Shown here piece after piece: positions 6,941-15,111 of a DNA stretch of 64,000 nt (position 1 is the first letter of the stretch; each line of letters begins with the position of its first letter). Where the stretch lies: assembly GCF_025996515.1 (NCBI RefSeq), contig NZ_BLRH01000034.1, forward strand, positions 310,001 to 374,000. Reading direction: 5' to 3'. The notes under the pieces are model-generated. The model searched no databases and was not told the DNA's origin. It was given only the letters and a program-made list of their open reading frames with translations. This stretch comes from Rhizohabitans arisaemae. Lineage in GTDB: Bacteria; Actinomycetota; Actinomycetes; Streptosporangiales; Streptosporangiaceae. A program made the translations under genes and the position numbers.

Positions 6941-8179
6941 TCAGCAGCCCGTCGAGGCGCTTCGCCGCTCCACGAAGAGGACGTCACGCCAGGTGCCGTG
7001 GTGGCGGCCGATACGCTCGCGGGTGCCCACGACGCGGAAGCCGAGCGCCTGGTGCAGCGACAGGCTGGCGACGTTCTCCGGGAAGATCCCCGACTGGACG
7101 GTCCACACCCCGGCGTCCTCGGCCGCGGCGATGAACGCGCTCAGCAGGGCACGGCCGATGCCGTGCGCCTGGCAGCCCGGGTGCACGTAGACGCTGTGCT
7201 CGACCACCCCCGCATACACCGGACGGCTCGACACCGCAGAGGCCGCGATCCAGCCGACCACCTCGCCGGTCCCGGTGTCGGCGGCGACGTAGCGCAGGTG
7301 GGGCAGCCTGGCCGCGTCCAAGCCCTCCCAGGACGGGGCGGTCGTCTCGAAGCCGGCCTGCCCGGTGTCCAGTCCGGCCTGGTAGATGGCCAGCACCTGA
7401 CCGGCGTCGGCCGCGCGCATCGGGCGGATCTCCAGGCCCGGGCCGATGTCGGGCTTGACGGCCTGGACGATGGCCGAGTGCACGCCGTCGCCGTGACCGG
7501 CGGTCAGCGTGATGGCCACCTTCACGAACCCGGCCGCCGCCAGCAGGGTGCGGTAGACCTCGATGCCGAGGGCACCGGCCGCACAGCTGATCCGCTGTTC
7601 GGCCGCGGCCTGCCGTACCGGGTCTGCGGTGTCGTCGACGACCACGTCGCTCACCCCGAACCGGCCGCCGGGGCGCAGCACCCGGAACGCCTCGGCCAGC
7701 ACCGCGGCCTTGTCGTCGGACAGGTTGATCACGCAGTTGGAGATGACCACGTCCACGCTCCGGCCGGGTAACGGGATCCGCTCGATGCCGCCGCGCAGGA
7801 ACTCCACGTTGGCCACGCCGTCCTGGGCGGCGTTGCGGCGGGCCAGCTCGACCATGTCCGCGCTGGCGTCCAGCCCGTAGACCTTGCCGTACGGGCCGAC
7901 CCGGCGGGCCGAGAGCAGTACGTCGATGCCGCCGCCCGAGCCCAGGTCCAGCACCGTCTCCCCGCCGCACAGCTCGGCGACCGCGACCGGGTTGCCGCAG
8001 CCGAGGCTGGCCAGCAGCGCACCTTGCGGCAGGACGGCCACCTCGTCGTCCTGGTCGTAGCCCACGGTGCCGAAACCGCCCTCGGCGAAGGCCCGCGGCC
8101 CGCAGTCGAGGGCGGGCTCGCCGTTCATGGCCCGGCGGGCCAGACCGGAGTAGCGCCGGATGATCTCCTCGTCGGCCAT
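6941..8179 (-). CDS. arsM: Arsenite methyltransferase fused to a GNAT acetyltransferase (ArsM-ArsN)
   Basis: 412 residues from ATG 8179, with AAGGAG eight bases upstream. Residues 1 to about 240 are an ArsM SAM-dependent methyltransferase: VLDLGSGGGIDVLL is the SAM loop, and the three arsenite cysteines are Cys61 (LGCGNP), Cys149 (SNCVINLS) and Cys199 (SCAAGAL). The 50-residue step between the last two matches algal ArsM. From about residue 248 to the end is a GNAT domain (LEIRPMRAADAG, acetyl-CoA loop CQAHGIGRAL) of the phosphinothricin/arsinothricin acetyltransferase type called ArsN1. ArsM methylates As(III); ArsN1 enzymes acetylate the arsenical antibiotic arsinothricin. Having both activities in one chain is an inference. 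It follows arsR3 by 12 bases. Confidence 0.88.
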   Translation of the reverse strand: MADEEIIRRYSGLARRAMNGEPALDCGPRAFAEGGFGTVGYDQDDEVAVLPQGALLASLGCGNPVAVAELCGGETVLDLGSGGGIDVLLSARRVGPYGKVYGLDASADMVELARRNAAQDGVANVEFLRGGIERIPLPGRSVDVVISNCVINLSDDKAAVLAEAFRVLRPGGRFGVSDVVVDDTADPVRQAAAEQRISCAAGALGIEVYRTLLAAAGFVKVAITLTAGHGDGVHSAIVQAVKPDIGPGLEIRPMRAADAGQVLAIYQAGLDTGQAGFETTAPSWEGLDAARLPHLRYVAADTGTGEVVGWIAASAVSSRPVYAGVVEHSVYVHPGCQAHGIGRALLSAFIAAAEDAGVWTVQSGIFPENVASLSLHQALGFRVVGTRERIGRHHGTWRDVLFVERRSASTGC

Positions 8180-8191
8180 CACTCAGCTCCT

Positions 8192-8530
8192 TCACTCACA
8201 GACGGGGGGTTCGGGAACGGGCTTGCCCATGACCACATCGGCCGCGGTCGGAAAGCAGCTCACGCAGTTCTCGTTGATCCGGTAGAGGCTGGAGGTGCCC
8301 TGGCGTTCCACCAGCACGAAGCGGACTTCGGCCAGGAGTTTCAGATGGTGGGAGACCGTCGACTGGCCCACCCCGGAGGCATCGACGATCTCGCCGACCG
8401 TCATCGGCTCCCGGCGCCGGGCCAGCAGCGACACGATCTGGATCCGGGTGGCGTCCGCGAGCGCTTTGAACCAGGTCGCGTACTCTTCGGCCTCGGCCCG
8501 ATCCAGTGGCCTTGCCCCATAGTCTTTCAT
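8192..8530 (-). CDS. arsR: ArsR-family regulator, copy 3, controlling arsM-arsN
   Basis: 112 residues from ATG 8530. The core WFKALADATRIQIVSLL, VGQSTVSHHLKLL and SSLYRIN is ArsR, but the CVCDL helix of the other two copies is absent. Cysteines are instead at the C-terminus: Cys89 and Cys92 (ENCVSCFPTAADV) and Cys111. This is a different sensor geometry, with trivalent arsenic binding through the tail as the inference. The start codon lies inside a 14-base-arm palindrome and has no ribosome site, so the mRNA may be leaderless. It forms an operon with arsM-arsN. Confidence 0.88.
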   Translation of the reverse strand: MKDYGARPLDRAEAEEYATWFKALADATRIQIVSLLARRREPMTVGEIVDASGVGQSTVSHHLKLLAEVRFVLVERQGTSSLYRINENCVSCFPTAADVVMGKPVPEPPVCE

Positions 8531-8559
8531 CGATAATCGACGATAGTCGATTATCGATG
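8528..8559 (-). promoter_or_regulatory. Perfect 14-base-arm palindrome over the arsR3 start codon
   Basis: CATCGATAATCGAC (8528-8541) and GTCGATTATCGATG (8546-8559) are exact reverse complements separated by GATA. The first arm contains the start codon of arsR3. It is very likely the binding site of that ArsR. The rest of the interval up to 8791 shows nothing I can support. Confidence 0.75.
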
Positions 8560-8791
8560 TGTCCGCCAGACTTCGCTTGTGACGTGACGACGGTCCGCCA
8601 TCGATCACGGCTCGACGCCGATCAGGCGAACCGCTTGCCGCGGAAGTGCCCAACGTTGTCCGTCACATCGGCCCGAGTACGCGGACCGGGCCCGGCGTCG
8701 TAAGGCGGCGGTCGGCATGAGCGCCGTCGGCGCCGCTCTCCTCGCACCCCGCCGCCGTACGCGCCGGCTGACCGTCGGCGACGGGCGCGCC

Positions 8792-9391
8792 TTACGCGGA
8801 ACCCTTCGCCAGGGCGATCGTCGTCTGTTGGAGGCGGCGCAGCGTCTCGACGGCGACGGACTCGTCGCCGTCGGCCAGGTAGCGCAGGACCAGGCCGTCG
8901 AATCCGGCCAGGAAGAGCCGGGCGAGGGTCGCGGGCGGGTGCGCGAGGGTGAGGCCCGCGCGGGCGGCGGCGTCGGAGATCAGCCGGGAGGCCGGCTCGT
9001 CCAGGCTCGTCGCGTAGTCGGCGGCGGTCTCGCGGAGCCGCGGGTCGCGGAGCGCGTGGGTGATCAGTTCGTAGACGAGCAGGTACCGGTCCCGATATGC
9101 CGTCACCGTGTCCCAGAGCGCGCCGACCAGCGCGTGCACGGTCTCCTCGAAGCCGGTGTCGTCGGGGACGGCCGCCTCCACCAGGGTGACGAGGGATCGG
9201 GTGAGTTCCTCCATGACCGCCCGGTACAGCTCCTGTTTGGAGCCGAAGGTGTAGTGGACGGTCGCCTGCGCCACACCCAGCTCGGCGGCGACCGCGCGGG
9301 TGCTGCCGGCCGCCACCCCCTCGCGGGACATCAGGGCGATGGCCGCCTCGATCAGCTGGGGACGCCGCTCGGCGGCGGGGACGTGGGGCAT
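8792..9391 (-). CDS. TetR-family regulator divergent from the CYP102 gene
   Basis: 199 residues from ATG 9391; an ATG at 9403 is possible. The N-terminal helix-turn-helix is typical (AAERRPQLIEAAIALM, then VAQATVHYTFGSKQELY). The ligand domain is generic TetR with a GFDGLVLRYLADGD segment near the end. The gene is back to back with the P450 at 9468, and the short interval holds tandem TTTCGAACGAC elements. It probably represses the P450, and perhaps itself, until a hydrophobic substrate such as a fatty acid binds. The ligand is not known. Confidence 0.85.
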   Translation of the reverse strand: MPHVPAAERRPQLIEAAIALMSREGVAAGSTRAVAAELGVAQATVHYTFGSKQELYRAVMEELTRSLVTLVEAAVPDDTGFEETVHALVGALWDTVTAYRDRYLLVYELITHALRDPRLRETAADYATSLDEPASRLISDAAARAGLTLAHPPATLARLFLAGFDGLVLRYLADGDESVAVETLRRLQQTTIALAKGSA

Positions 9392-9418
9392 GCGCGCCAG
9401 CATACCGGCCACCGACTA

Positions 9419-9442
9419 TTTCGAACGACTTTTTCGAACGAC
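9419..9442 (+). promoter_or_regulatory. Tandem TTTCGAACGAC repeats, candidate TetR operator
   Basis: TTTCGAACGAC occurs at 9419-9429 and 9432-9442, a period of 13 bases, and each copy centres on the palindrome TTCGAA. The pair sits between the divergent TetR and CYP102 genes. Confidence 0.5.
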
Positions 9443-9467
9443 AAACTTCTGAGGTAGCCTCGAAACC

Positions 9468-12400
9468 ATGACGACGACACAGATGCCGTCACCGCCGGGC
9501 CTGCCGTGGGTCGGCCAGGCACTGAGCATCCCGATGGACCAGCAGGTCGACTACCTCGTGCGGCAGGCCCGTGCACGCGGACCCGCCTACAAGCTCGGCT
9601 TCTTCGGCCGGGAGCTGACGATCGTCTCCGGCCTGGACCTGGTCACCGAGCTCTGCGACGAGACCAGGTTCCGCAAGAACGTCCACGACGACCTGGTCAA
9701 CCTGCGCGAACTCGCCGGCGACGGCCTGTTCACCGCCTTCAACCACGAACCCAACTGGCTCAAGGCCCACGACCTGCTGCTCCCCGCGTTCTCCCTGGGG
9801 GCCATGCGCGGCTACCACGCCAGGATGCTCCAGGTGGCCGGGAAACTGCTCGACACCTGGGACCGGGCCGGGGACACCCCGGTCGACGTGGCGGCCGACA
9901 TGACCAGGCTCACCCTGGACACCATCGGACTGTGCGGGTTCGACTACGACTTCGGCTCCTTCGAGGCCGACGAGCCGCACCCCTTCATCGAATCCATGGT
10001 CAGGGCGCTCACCTACGCCCAGGCCAAGGCCTCCTTCGTTCCCGGGCTCGGCTTCCTCTACGCCAAGCGGACCCGGCGGTTCGCGGCCGACCTGGCCGTC
10101 ATGGGTGACCTGGTCGACGATGTGATCAAGCGCCGCCGTGTCTCACGCGACACCGGCACCGGAGACCTGCTCGGCCGGATGCTGAACTCCTCCGACCCCC
10201 TGGACGACGTGAACGTCCGACACCAGGTGATCACCTTCCTGATCGCCGGGCACGAGACCACCAGCGGCGCGCTGTCCTTCGCCCTGTACAACCTGGTCAA
10301 GAACCCCGCCGCGCTCGCCAAGGCCCAAGAGGAGACCGATGCGCTGTGGGGCCGGGGCGACCCCGACCCCACCCACGCCGACGTGGGGAGACTCCGCTAC
10401 ATCCGGCAGGTGCTCATGGAGAGCCTGCGGCTGCACCCCACCGCGCCCGCCTTCGCGGTGGAGCCGCTGGCCGACACCGTCATCGGCGGCCGGTACCCGG
10501 TGCGTCAAGGCGAGACCCTGATGGTGCTCATCCCGCAGCTGCACCGCGACCCCGTTTGGGGCGACAACCCCGACCTCTTCGACCCCGAACGGTTCTCCCC
10601 CGAGCGGGAGGAGTCCCGGCCGCCCCACGCCTTCAAGGCGTTCGGCAGCGGCGAGCGCGCCTGCATCGGCCGGCAGTTCGCGCTGCACGAGGCCACCTTG
10701 GTGCTCGCCCTGCTGGTGCACCGGTACCGCCTGATCGACCACGCCGGCTACCAGCTCAAGATCAAGGAAACGCTCACCGTCAAACCCGACGGGTTCACCC
10801 TGCGCGTCGCCCGGCGCACCCCCGCGCCGAAGCGGGCCACCGCACAGCAGGCCCCGGCGCGGACCCCGGTGCCCGCCGGGCAGGCCGCGCCGGGCACGCC
10901 GATGGCCGTCCTGTACGGCTCCACCATGGGAACCGCCGCCGCACTCGCCGGTGAACTGGCCGCGGAGGGCGAGGGGTACGGCTTCGCCCCGTCGGTCACC
11001 ACCCTCGACGAGGCGGCCGGGGGCCTGCCGCGCGCCGGGGAACCCGTGGTGATCGTCACCGCCTCCTACAACGGCAAACCCCCCGAAGGCACCGAGACCT
11101 TCCTCACCTGGCTGACCGGGCTGGAACCCGGCGCGCTGACCGGCGTCCGCCACGCGGTGCTCGGCCTCGGGGACCGCAACTGGGCCGCCACCTACCAGCG
11201 GATCCCCACCCTCGTCGACGAGCACCTGCGAGCCGCGGGAGCCGTCCCGCTGGTGGAGCGCGGCGTCGCCGACGTCTCCGGCGACTTCGCCGGCGCGGTC
11301 GCCTCCTGGACGGCCGGTCTGTGGACCACGCTGCTCGCCGAGTACGGCGGCGGCGCCGAACCGGCCGGGCCGCAGCGGCAGCCGTACCGTATCGAAGAGG
11401 TCCCCGAATGGCGGACCGAGCGTTACGGCACGCGCCCCATGCGGGTGCTCACCGCCTGCGACCTGGCCCCGCGCGGCCGGCCCAAACTCCACCTGCGCCT
11501 GGAGCTGCCCGCCGGAGTCGCCTACCGGACCGGGGACCACTTCACCGTGCTCCCGGAGAACCCCCGGGAGCTGGTGGAGGAGGCCGCCGCCCGCTTCGGC
11601 CTGGACCTGGACCGGAGCGTCCGGATCACCGGGCCCCGCCACACGCGGCTGCCCGTCGGCGAACCCGTCGGCCTGCGACGGCTGCTCACCGAGGTCCTGG
11701 ACCTGCGGCAGCCGGCGGGTCCCGAACTCGTCGCCGCCATGGCCGAGCACACCGCATGCCCCAATCAGCGGCGGGCTCTGGGCGAAGGGGACCACGCCGG
11801 GCGCGGCGTGCTGGACCTGCTCGCCGAGTACCGCGCCTGCGAGCTGCCGTTCGCCCGCTACCTGGAGTCGGCGCCCGTGCTGCGGCCCCGCACCTACTCG
11901 GTCTCCTCCTCCGCGCTCGCCACCCCCGGCACGGTCGACCTGATGGTGTCCCCGCTGCCCGGCGGCCTGGCCTCGGCGTACCTGTCCTCGGTACGGGAGG
12001 GGGACCTGGTGCACGCCCGGGTCCTGCCCGGGCCGGAGGCCTACCGGCTGCTCTCCGACGAGACCGTCCCGGCGATCCTGGTCGGCGCGGGGACGGGGCT
12101 GGCACCTTTCCGCGGCGTGATCCTGGATCGGCTGCACCGCGGGGCGCGCGGGACCCTGCTGTGCTACTTCGGCTGCGACGACCCGGACGTGGATTACCTG
12201 CACCGCGACGAGCTGGAGGAGGCCGAGGCCGCCGGGGTGGTCGGCATGCGGCCCGCGTACTCCGCCGCCCCGCGCAACGGCGTCCGCTTCGTCCAGGACC
12301 GGCTGCTGGCCGAGTCCGCCGAGGTGTGGCAGGTCCTGTCGGAGGGGGCCCGCGTCTACGTCTGCGGCGACGGCCGCCACATGGCACCCGGCGTCCGGGA

Positions 12401-12524
12401 GGCCTTCACCCGGATCCACCGGGAGGCCGTCGGCGGCGACCCCGAGGAGAGCAGGGCCTGGCTGACCGGCCTGCTGGACTCCGGCCGCTACATCGAGGAC
12501 GTCTGGTTCGGCCCGGAGTCCTGA
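9468..12524 (+). CDS. Self-sufficient cytochrome P450 / NADPH-P450 reductase, CYP102 type
   Basis: 1018 residues, the size of P450 BM3. The P450 part has the I-helix AGHETTSGALSF, ESLRLHPTAPAF (the ExxR helix) and the heme loop FGSGERACIGRQF with the ligand Cys399. The FMN domain starts near residue 479 (AVLYGSTMGTA). The FAD and NADPH parts have RTYSVSSS near 808 and GAGTGLAPFRG near 873, and the chain ends in DVWFG like other CYP102 proteins. Known members hydroxylate medium and long fatty acids at sub-terminal positions in the cytoplasm, with electrons passing NADPH-FAD-FMN-heme in one chain. The natural substrate here is unknown. Regulation by the divergent TetR is likely. Confidence 0.95.
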   Translation: MTTTQMPSPPGLPWVGQALSIPMDQQVDYLVRQARARGPAYKLGFFGRELTIVSGLDLVTELCDETRFRKNVHDDLVNLRELAGDGLFTAFNHEPNWLKAHDLLLPAFSLGAMRGYHARMLQVAGKLLDTWDRAGDTPVDVAADMTRLTLDTIGLCGFDYDFGSFEADEPHPFIESMVRALTYAQAKASFVPGLGFLYAKRTRRFAADLAVMGDLVDDVIKRRRVSRDTGTGDLLGRMLNSSDPLDDVNVRHQVITFLIAGHETTSGALSFALYNLVKNPAALAKAQEETDALWGRGDPDPTHADVGRLRYIRQVLMESLRLHPTAPAFAVEPLADTVIGGRYPVRQGETLMVLIPQLHRDPVWGDNPDLFDPERFSPEREESRPPHAFKAFGSGERACIGRQFALHEATLVLALLVHRYRLIDHAGYQLKIKETLTVKPDGFTLRVARRTPAPKRATAQQAPARTPVPAGQAAPGTPMAVLYGSTMGTAAALAGELAAEGEGYGFAPSVTTLDEAAGGLPRAGEPVVIVTASYNGKPPEGTETFLTWLTGLEPGALTGVRHAVLGLGDRNWAATYQRIPTLVDEHLRAAGAVPLVERGVADVSGDFAGAVASWTAGLWTTLLAEYGGGAEPAGPQRQPYRIEEVPEWRTERYGTRPMRVLTACDLAPRGRPKLHLRLELPAGVAYRTGDHFTVLPENPRELVEEAAARFGLDLDRSVRITGPRHTRLPVGEPVGLRRLLTEVLDLRQPAGPELVAAMAEHTACPNQRRALGEGDHAGRGVLDLLAEYRACELPFARYLESAPVLRPRTYSVSSSALATPGTVDLMVSPLPGGLASAYLSSVREGDLVHARVLPGPEAYRLLSDETVPAILVGAGTGLAPFRGVILDRLHRGARGTLLCYFGCDDPDVDYLHRDELEEAEAAGVVGMRPAYSAAPRNGVRFVQDRLLAESAEVWQVLSEGARVYVCGDGRHMAPGVREAFTRIHREAVGGDPEESRAWLTGLLDSGRYIEDVWFGPES

Positions 12525-12558
12525 CCACGGCCCGGCCGTTCCCGCGCCGACGACGTTT

Positions 12559-12590
12559 CCGGTACGGGCTGCGCCCGCAGGCCGTACCGG
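12559..12590. repeat. GGTACGGGC-family hairpin, copy 1
   Basis: CCGGTACGG (12559-12567) pairs with CCGTACCGG (12582-12590), and the inner CTGCG pairs with CGCAG, leaving one mismatch in a 15-base stem. It starts 35 bases after the P450 stop, where a terminator would be expected. The remaining sequence to 12803 shows nothing else. Confidence 0.7.
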
Positions 12591-12803
12591 CCTGGCTTCC
12601 CCGCACCGTGGGAGCGGGCGTCGCCCACCACCGTCGCTCAGGGAACGCCCGGTCGATCACCCTCCGGCGACGTTCCGCCGTCCCGGCGTGCGGCAGCCCC
12701 GCCTTACCGGCCACCACCGCCAGGCTGAACCGCCCGGGCGATCTGGTCCGGGCGCTGGTGGCCGAACGTGCCCAGCGTGTTCCGCACCTGTGGGGGAGTG
12801 GAC

Positions 12804-14297
12804 CTAACCTGTCGACTTCCTGCGGTGTACGGCCGTCGCCGCCCCGAGGGCGAGGGCGGCGTATCCGCAGGTCACGGCCAAGCCTGCCCAGGGCGGGAGC
12901 GGGTAGTAGCCCCCGAGCAGTGACAGGGCCACGTCCACATGCGCGAACGTGGGGACGCTCTGCGTGATCGCGAACCCGGCGGCTGGGGTGAACGTCAGCA
13001 GCCATGGCGCCAGGCCCGCGGTCGCCAGCAGGTAGGGCACGAGGACCAGCGCGACGGCCAGCCCGGCGGCGACGACGGCCCGCTTGACCAGCGCGGCCAG
13101 GCCCAGGGCCAGGACGGCGGCGGCCGCGGTCAGCGCCGCGTAGCCGACGATCACCCGCAGCCCGGTACCCAGGGTGATCGGCTGAATCGGGTTCTCATTG
13201 GCGCGCAATATCGCCAGGCCGACGGGGACCACGACCCCCGAGGTCACCAGCCCCGTCGTGAACGCGACCGCGCCGATCACCACGCCCTTGGCCGCCACGT
13301 CGGTCCTGGTCAGCCCGCGCCGTCGATCCGCCGTGAAGAACACGACCGCCACCACGAGCACCGGAATCAGCCCCAACCCTCCGCCGATCAGCATGAGGTC
13401 GGCGCGCACACCGCCCTCCACCGTGGCGGGCCCGATGTCCCCGTTTCCGGTCACGATGAGCTTGTCGCCGGACTCGACGACCCCGCCCGGGTGATGTGGG
13501 GTCTTGCCGTCGGACAGCATGCCGACGCCGACGTCGTCGCGGCGCCACGAACCGTTCGCGCCCTGCAGCGTGATCCGGTCGAAGGTGGCGGTGGTCTGGG
13601 CGAAGGCCTTCGCCATGTCCCAAAGGACGCCCGGTGAGGTGGCGAACAGCCCGATCTCGACCGTCTCCGGCAACCCGGTCAGCCTGACCGTGCCGACCTC
13701 GGTCCACGTCTTGCCGTCGTCCGACTCGGAGCCGGTGACGGTGTCGCCCGACCTGGTCAGCCGCAACCACTGCGGGCCGTTGTGAGGACCGCCGGGCAGG
13801 TCGTGGGTGAAGTTGTACTGCATCCGCACGCCGTGATACCCGGTGAGCATGACGGCGGCGTACGGCGTGCCCTGCGTGAGGCTCTGCCTGACGAGGAGCC
13901 CCGCCTTCGCCCACGGCACCACCCCCTCCTTGACGTTGCGCACCCCCGGTACGGCGTCCGGCAGCCGGATCTGCCCGGTCATGTCCGACACGCGGGCGGT
14001 GATGCTGCCGTTTCCCTTGAGCGGCTGGTGCACGAAGTAGTACCTGTCCTTCACCGCCGTGCCATCGGGTCCCAGCAGAGGCGCGGGGCAGGCGCCCTCC
14101 CCCTTCCCGGTCACGCAGGTGCTCCGGACGCCCCCGGCGATCAGCAGTCCGAGCGCCACGGTGACCAGCACGGAGGCCGCCAGGGCGAGCAGCCGGCCCC
14201 GCGCGGAGCGGAACCTGGTCCATTCCGCGCGCAGCGACTGAGGGAAGCGATCACGCCCGGTCGGCGGGCCGGATCGGTGAGATATGGATGAACTCAT
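12804..14297 (-). CDS. ABC-2-like membrane protein with a large lectin-like extracellular domain
   Basis: 497 residues from ATG 14297. After a short cytoplasmic start there is one membrane helix (LLALAASVLVTVALGLLIAG), then about 220 residues without helices, then five or six helices. The extracellular block contains phrases such as GLLVRQSLTQGTPYAAVML and DGKTWTEVGTVRLTGLPE, which recall concanavalin-like DUF1349 sequences found in some actinobacterial ABC permeases. The membrane part resembles ABC-2 permeases. No ATPase gene lies beside it, so the partner is encoded elsewhere or absent. It is divergent from the two-component system and could be its target. Confidence 0.7.
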   Translation of the reverse strand: MSSSISHRSGPPTGRDRFPQSLRAEWTRFRSARGRLLALAASVLVTVALGLLIAGGVRSTCVTGKGEGACPAPLLGPDGTAVKDRYYFVHQPLKGNGSITARVSDMTGQIRLPDAVPGVRNVKEGVVPWAKAGLLVRQSLTQGTPYAAVMLTGYHGVRMQYNFTHDLPGGPHNGPQWLRLTRSGDTVTGSESDDGKTWTEVGTVRLTGLPETVEIGLFATSPGVLWDMAKAFAQTTATFDRITLQGANGSWRRDDVGVGMLSDGKTPHHPGGVVESGDKLIVTGNGDIGPATVEGGVRADLMLIGGGLGLIPVLVVAVVFFTADRRRGLTRTDVAAKGVVIGAVAFTTGLVTSGVVVPVGLAILRANENPIQPITLGTGLRVIVGYAALTAAAAVLALGLAALVKRAVVAAGLAVALVLVPYLLATAGLAPWLLTFTPAAGFAITQSVPTFAHVDVALSLLGGYYPLPPWAGLAVTCGYAALALGAATAVHRRKSTG

Positions 14298-14317
14298 GCC
14301 GACGGTTGTACGCGGCA

Positions 14318-14364
14318 CCCGGTTCCAGCCGGGTCGCGGCGGCTGCGACCCGGCTGGAACCGGG
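14318..14364. promoter_or_regulatory. Perfect 20-base-arm palindrome in a divergent promoter region
   Basis: Arms 14318-14337 and 14345-14364 are exact reverse complements around the loop GGCGGCT. The arms begin CCCGGTTCCAGCC. The element lies between the permease (start 14297) and the response regulator (start 14449), where a terminator makes little sense. It may be an operator or a very stable RNA hairpin in one of the leaders. Confidence 0.6.
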
Positions 14365-14448
14365 CGTCTGGCATCGTTGAGCCATGGCACTTCGACCCGG
14401 CGGCCGGTTCCGCCGCCCCTCCCACACGACGACCGGCGGCGAGCGGCG

Positions 14449-15111
14449 GTGAGGGTCCTCGTCGCCGAGGACTTCGAGGTCCTCGCCCGCTCCCTCGGAA
14501 CCGGGCTGCGCCGCGAGGGCATGGCCGTCGACGTCGTCCTGGACGGGACCGCCGCCCTCGAACGCCTGGCCGCCACCCGCTACGACGTGGTGATCCTCGA
14601 CCGCGACCTGCCCGGCGTCCACGGGGACGAGATCTGCCGGCGGCTCGCCCACGGCCGCTGTGAGACCCGCGTCCTGATGCTCACCGCCTCCGGCACGATC
14701 GAGGACCGCGTCGACGGGCTGAGCCTCGGCGCCGACGACTACCTGCCCAAGCCGTTCGCGTTCGCCGAACTGGTCGCCCGCGTCCGTGCCCTGGCCCGCC
14801 GCGCCACCCCGCCGCTGCCGCCCACCCTGGCCTGCGGGGACGTCACCCTCGATCCGGCGCGCCGTACCGCGTTCCGAGCCGGCCGGCGCCTTGACCTGAG
14901 CCCCAGGGAGTTCGCCCTGCTCGAATGTCTGCTCGCCGTACCCGGCCTGGTCGTCTCCGCCGAGGAACTGCTGGAGCGCGTCTGGGACGAGGCCGCCGAC
15001 CCCTTCAGCAGCGCCGTCAAGCACACCGTGCACCGCCTGCGGGCCAAGCTCGGCGACCCGCCCGTGATCGAGACCGTCCGCGAAGGCGGCTACCGCATGG
15101 GACCGGCATGA
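14449..15111 (+). CDS. OmpR/PhoB-type response regulator
   Basis: 220 residues from GTG 14449. This start places the receiver fold correctly (VRVLVAEDFEVLARSL), while longer in-frame extensions upstream run through the palindrome. The phosphoacceptor is Asp51 (VVILDRDLPG), the conserved Lys is 101 (YLPKPF), and a winged-helix DNA-binding domain follows (LSPREFALLECLL, then SAVKHTVHRLRAKLG). Its stop overlaps the kinase start (ATGA), so the two are one operon. A likely target is the divergent permease gene, by analogy with antibiotic-sensing systems; this is not shown. Confidence 0.92.
   Translation: MRVLVAEDFEVLARSLGTGLRREGMAVDVVLDGTAALERLAATRYDVVILDRDLPGVHGDEICRRLAHGRCETRVLMLTASGTIEDRVDGLSLGADDYLPKPFAFAELVARVRALARRATPPLPPTLACGDVTLDPARRTAFRAGRRLDLSPREFALLECLLAVPGLVVSAEELLERVWDEAADPFSSAVKHTVHRLRAKLGDPPVIETVREGGYRMGPA

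Noticed and set aside
8717-9457. A 246-codon plus-strand frame opposite the TetR gene
   Set aside because: Shadow of the TetR gene, Gly/Val/Arg-rich and motif-free.
10143-12419. A 758-codon open frame antisense to the P450 gene
   Set aside because: No family motif, compositionally a shadow, and the plus strand has complete CYP102 motifs.
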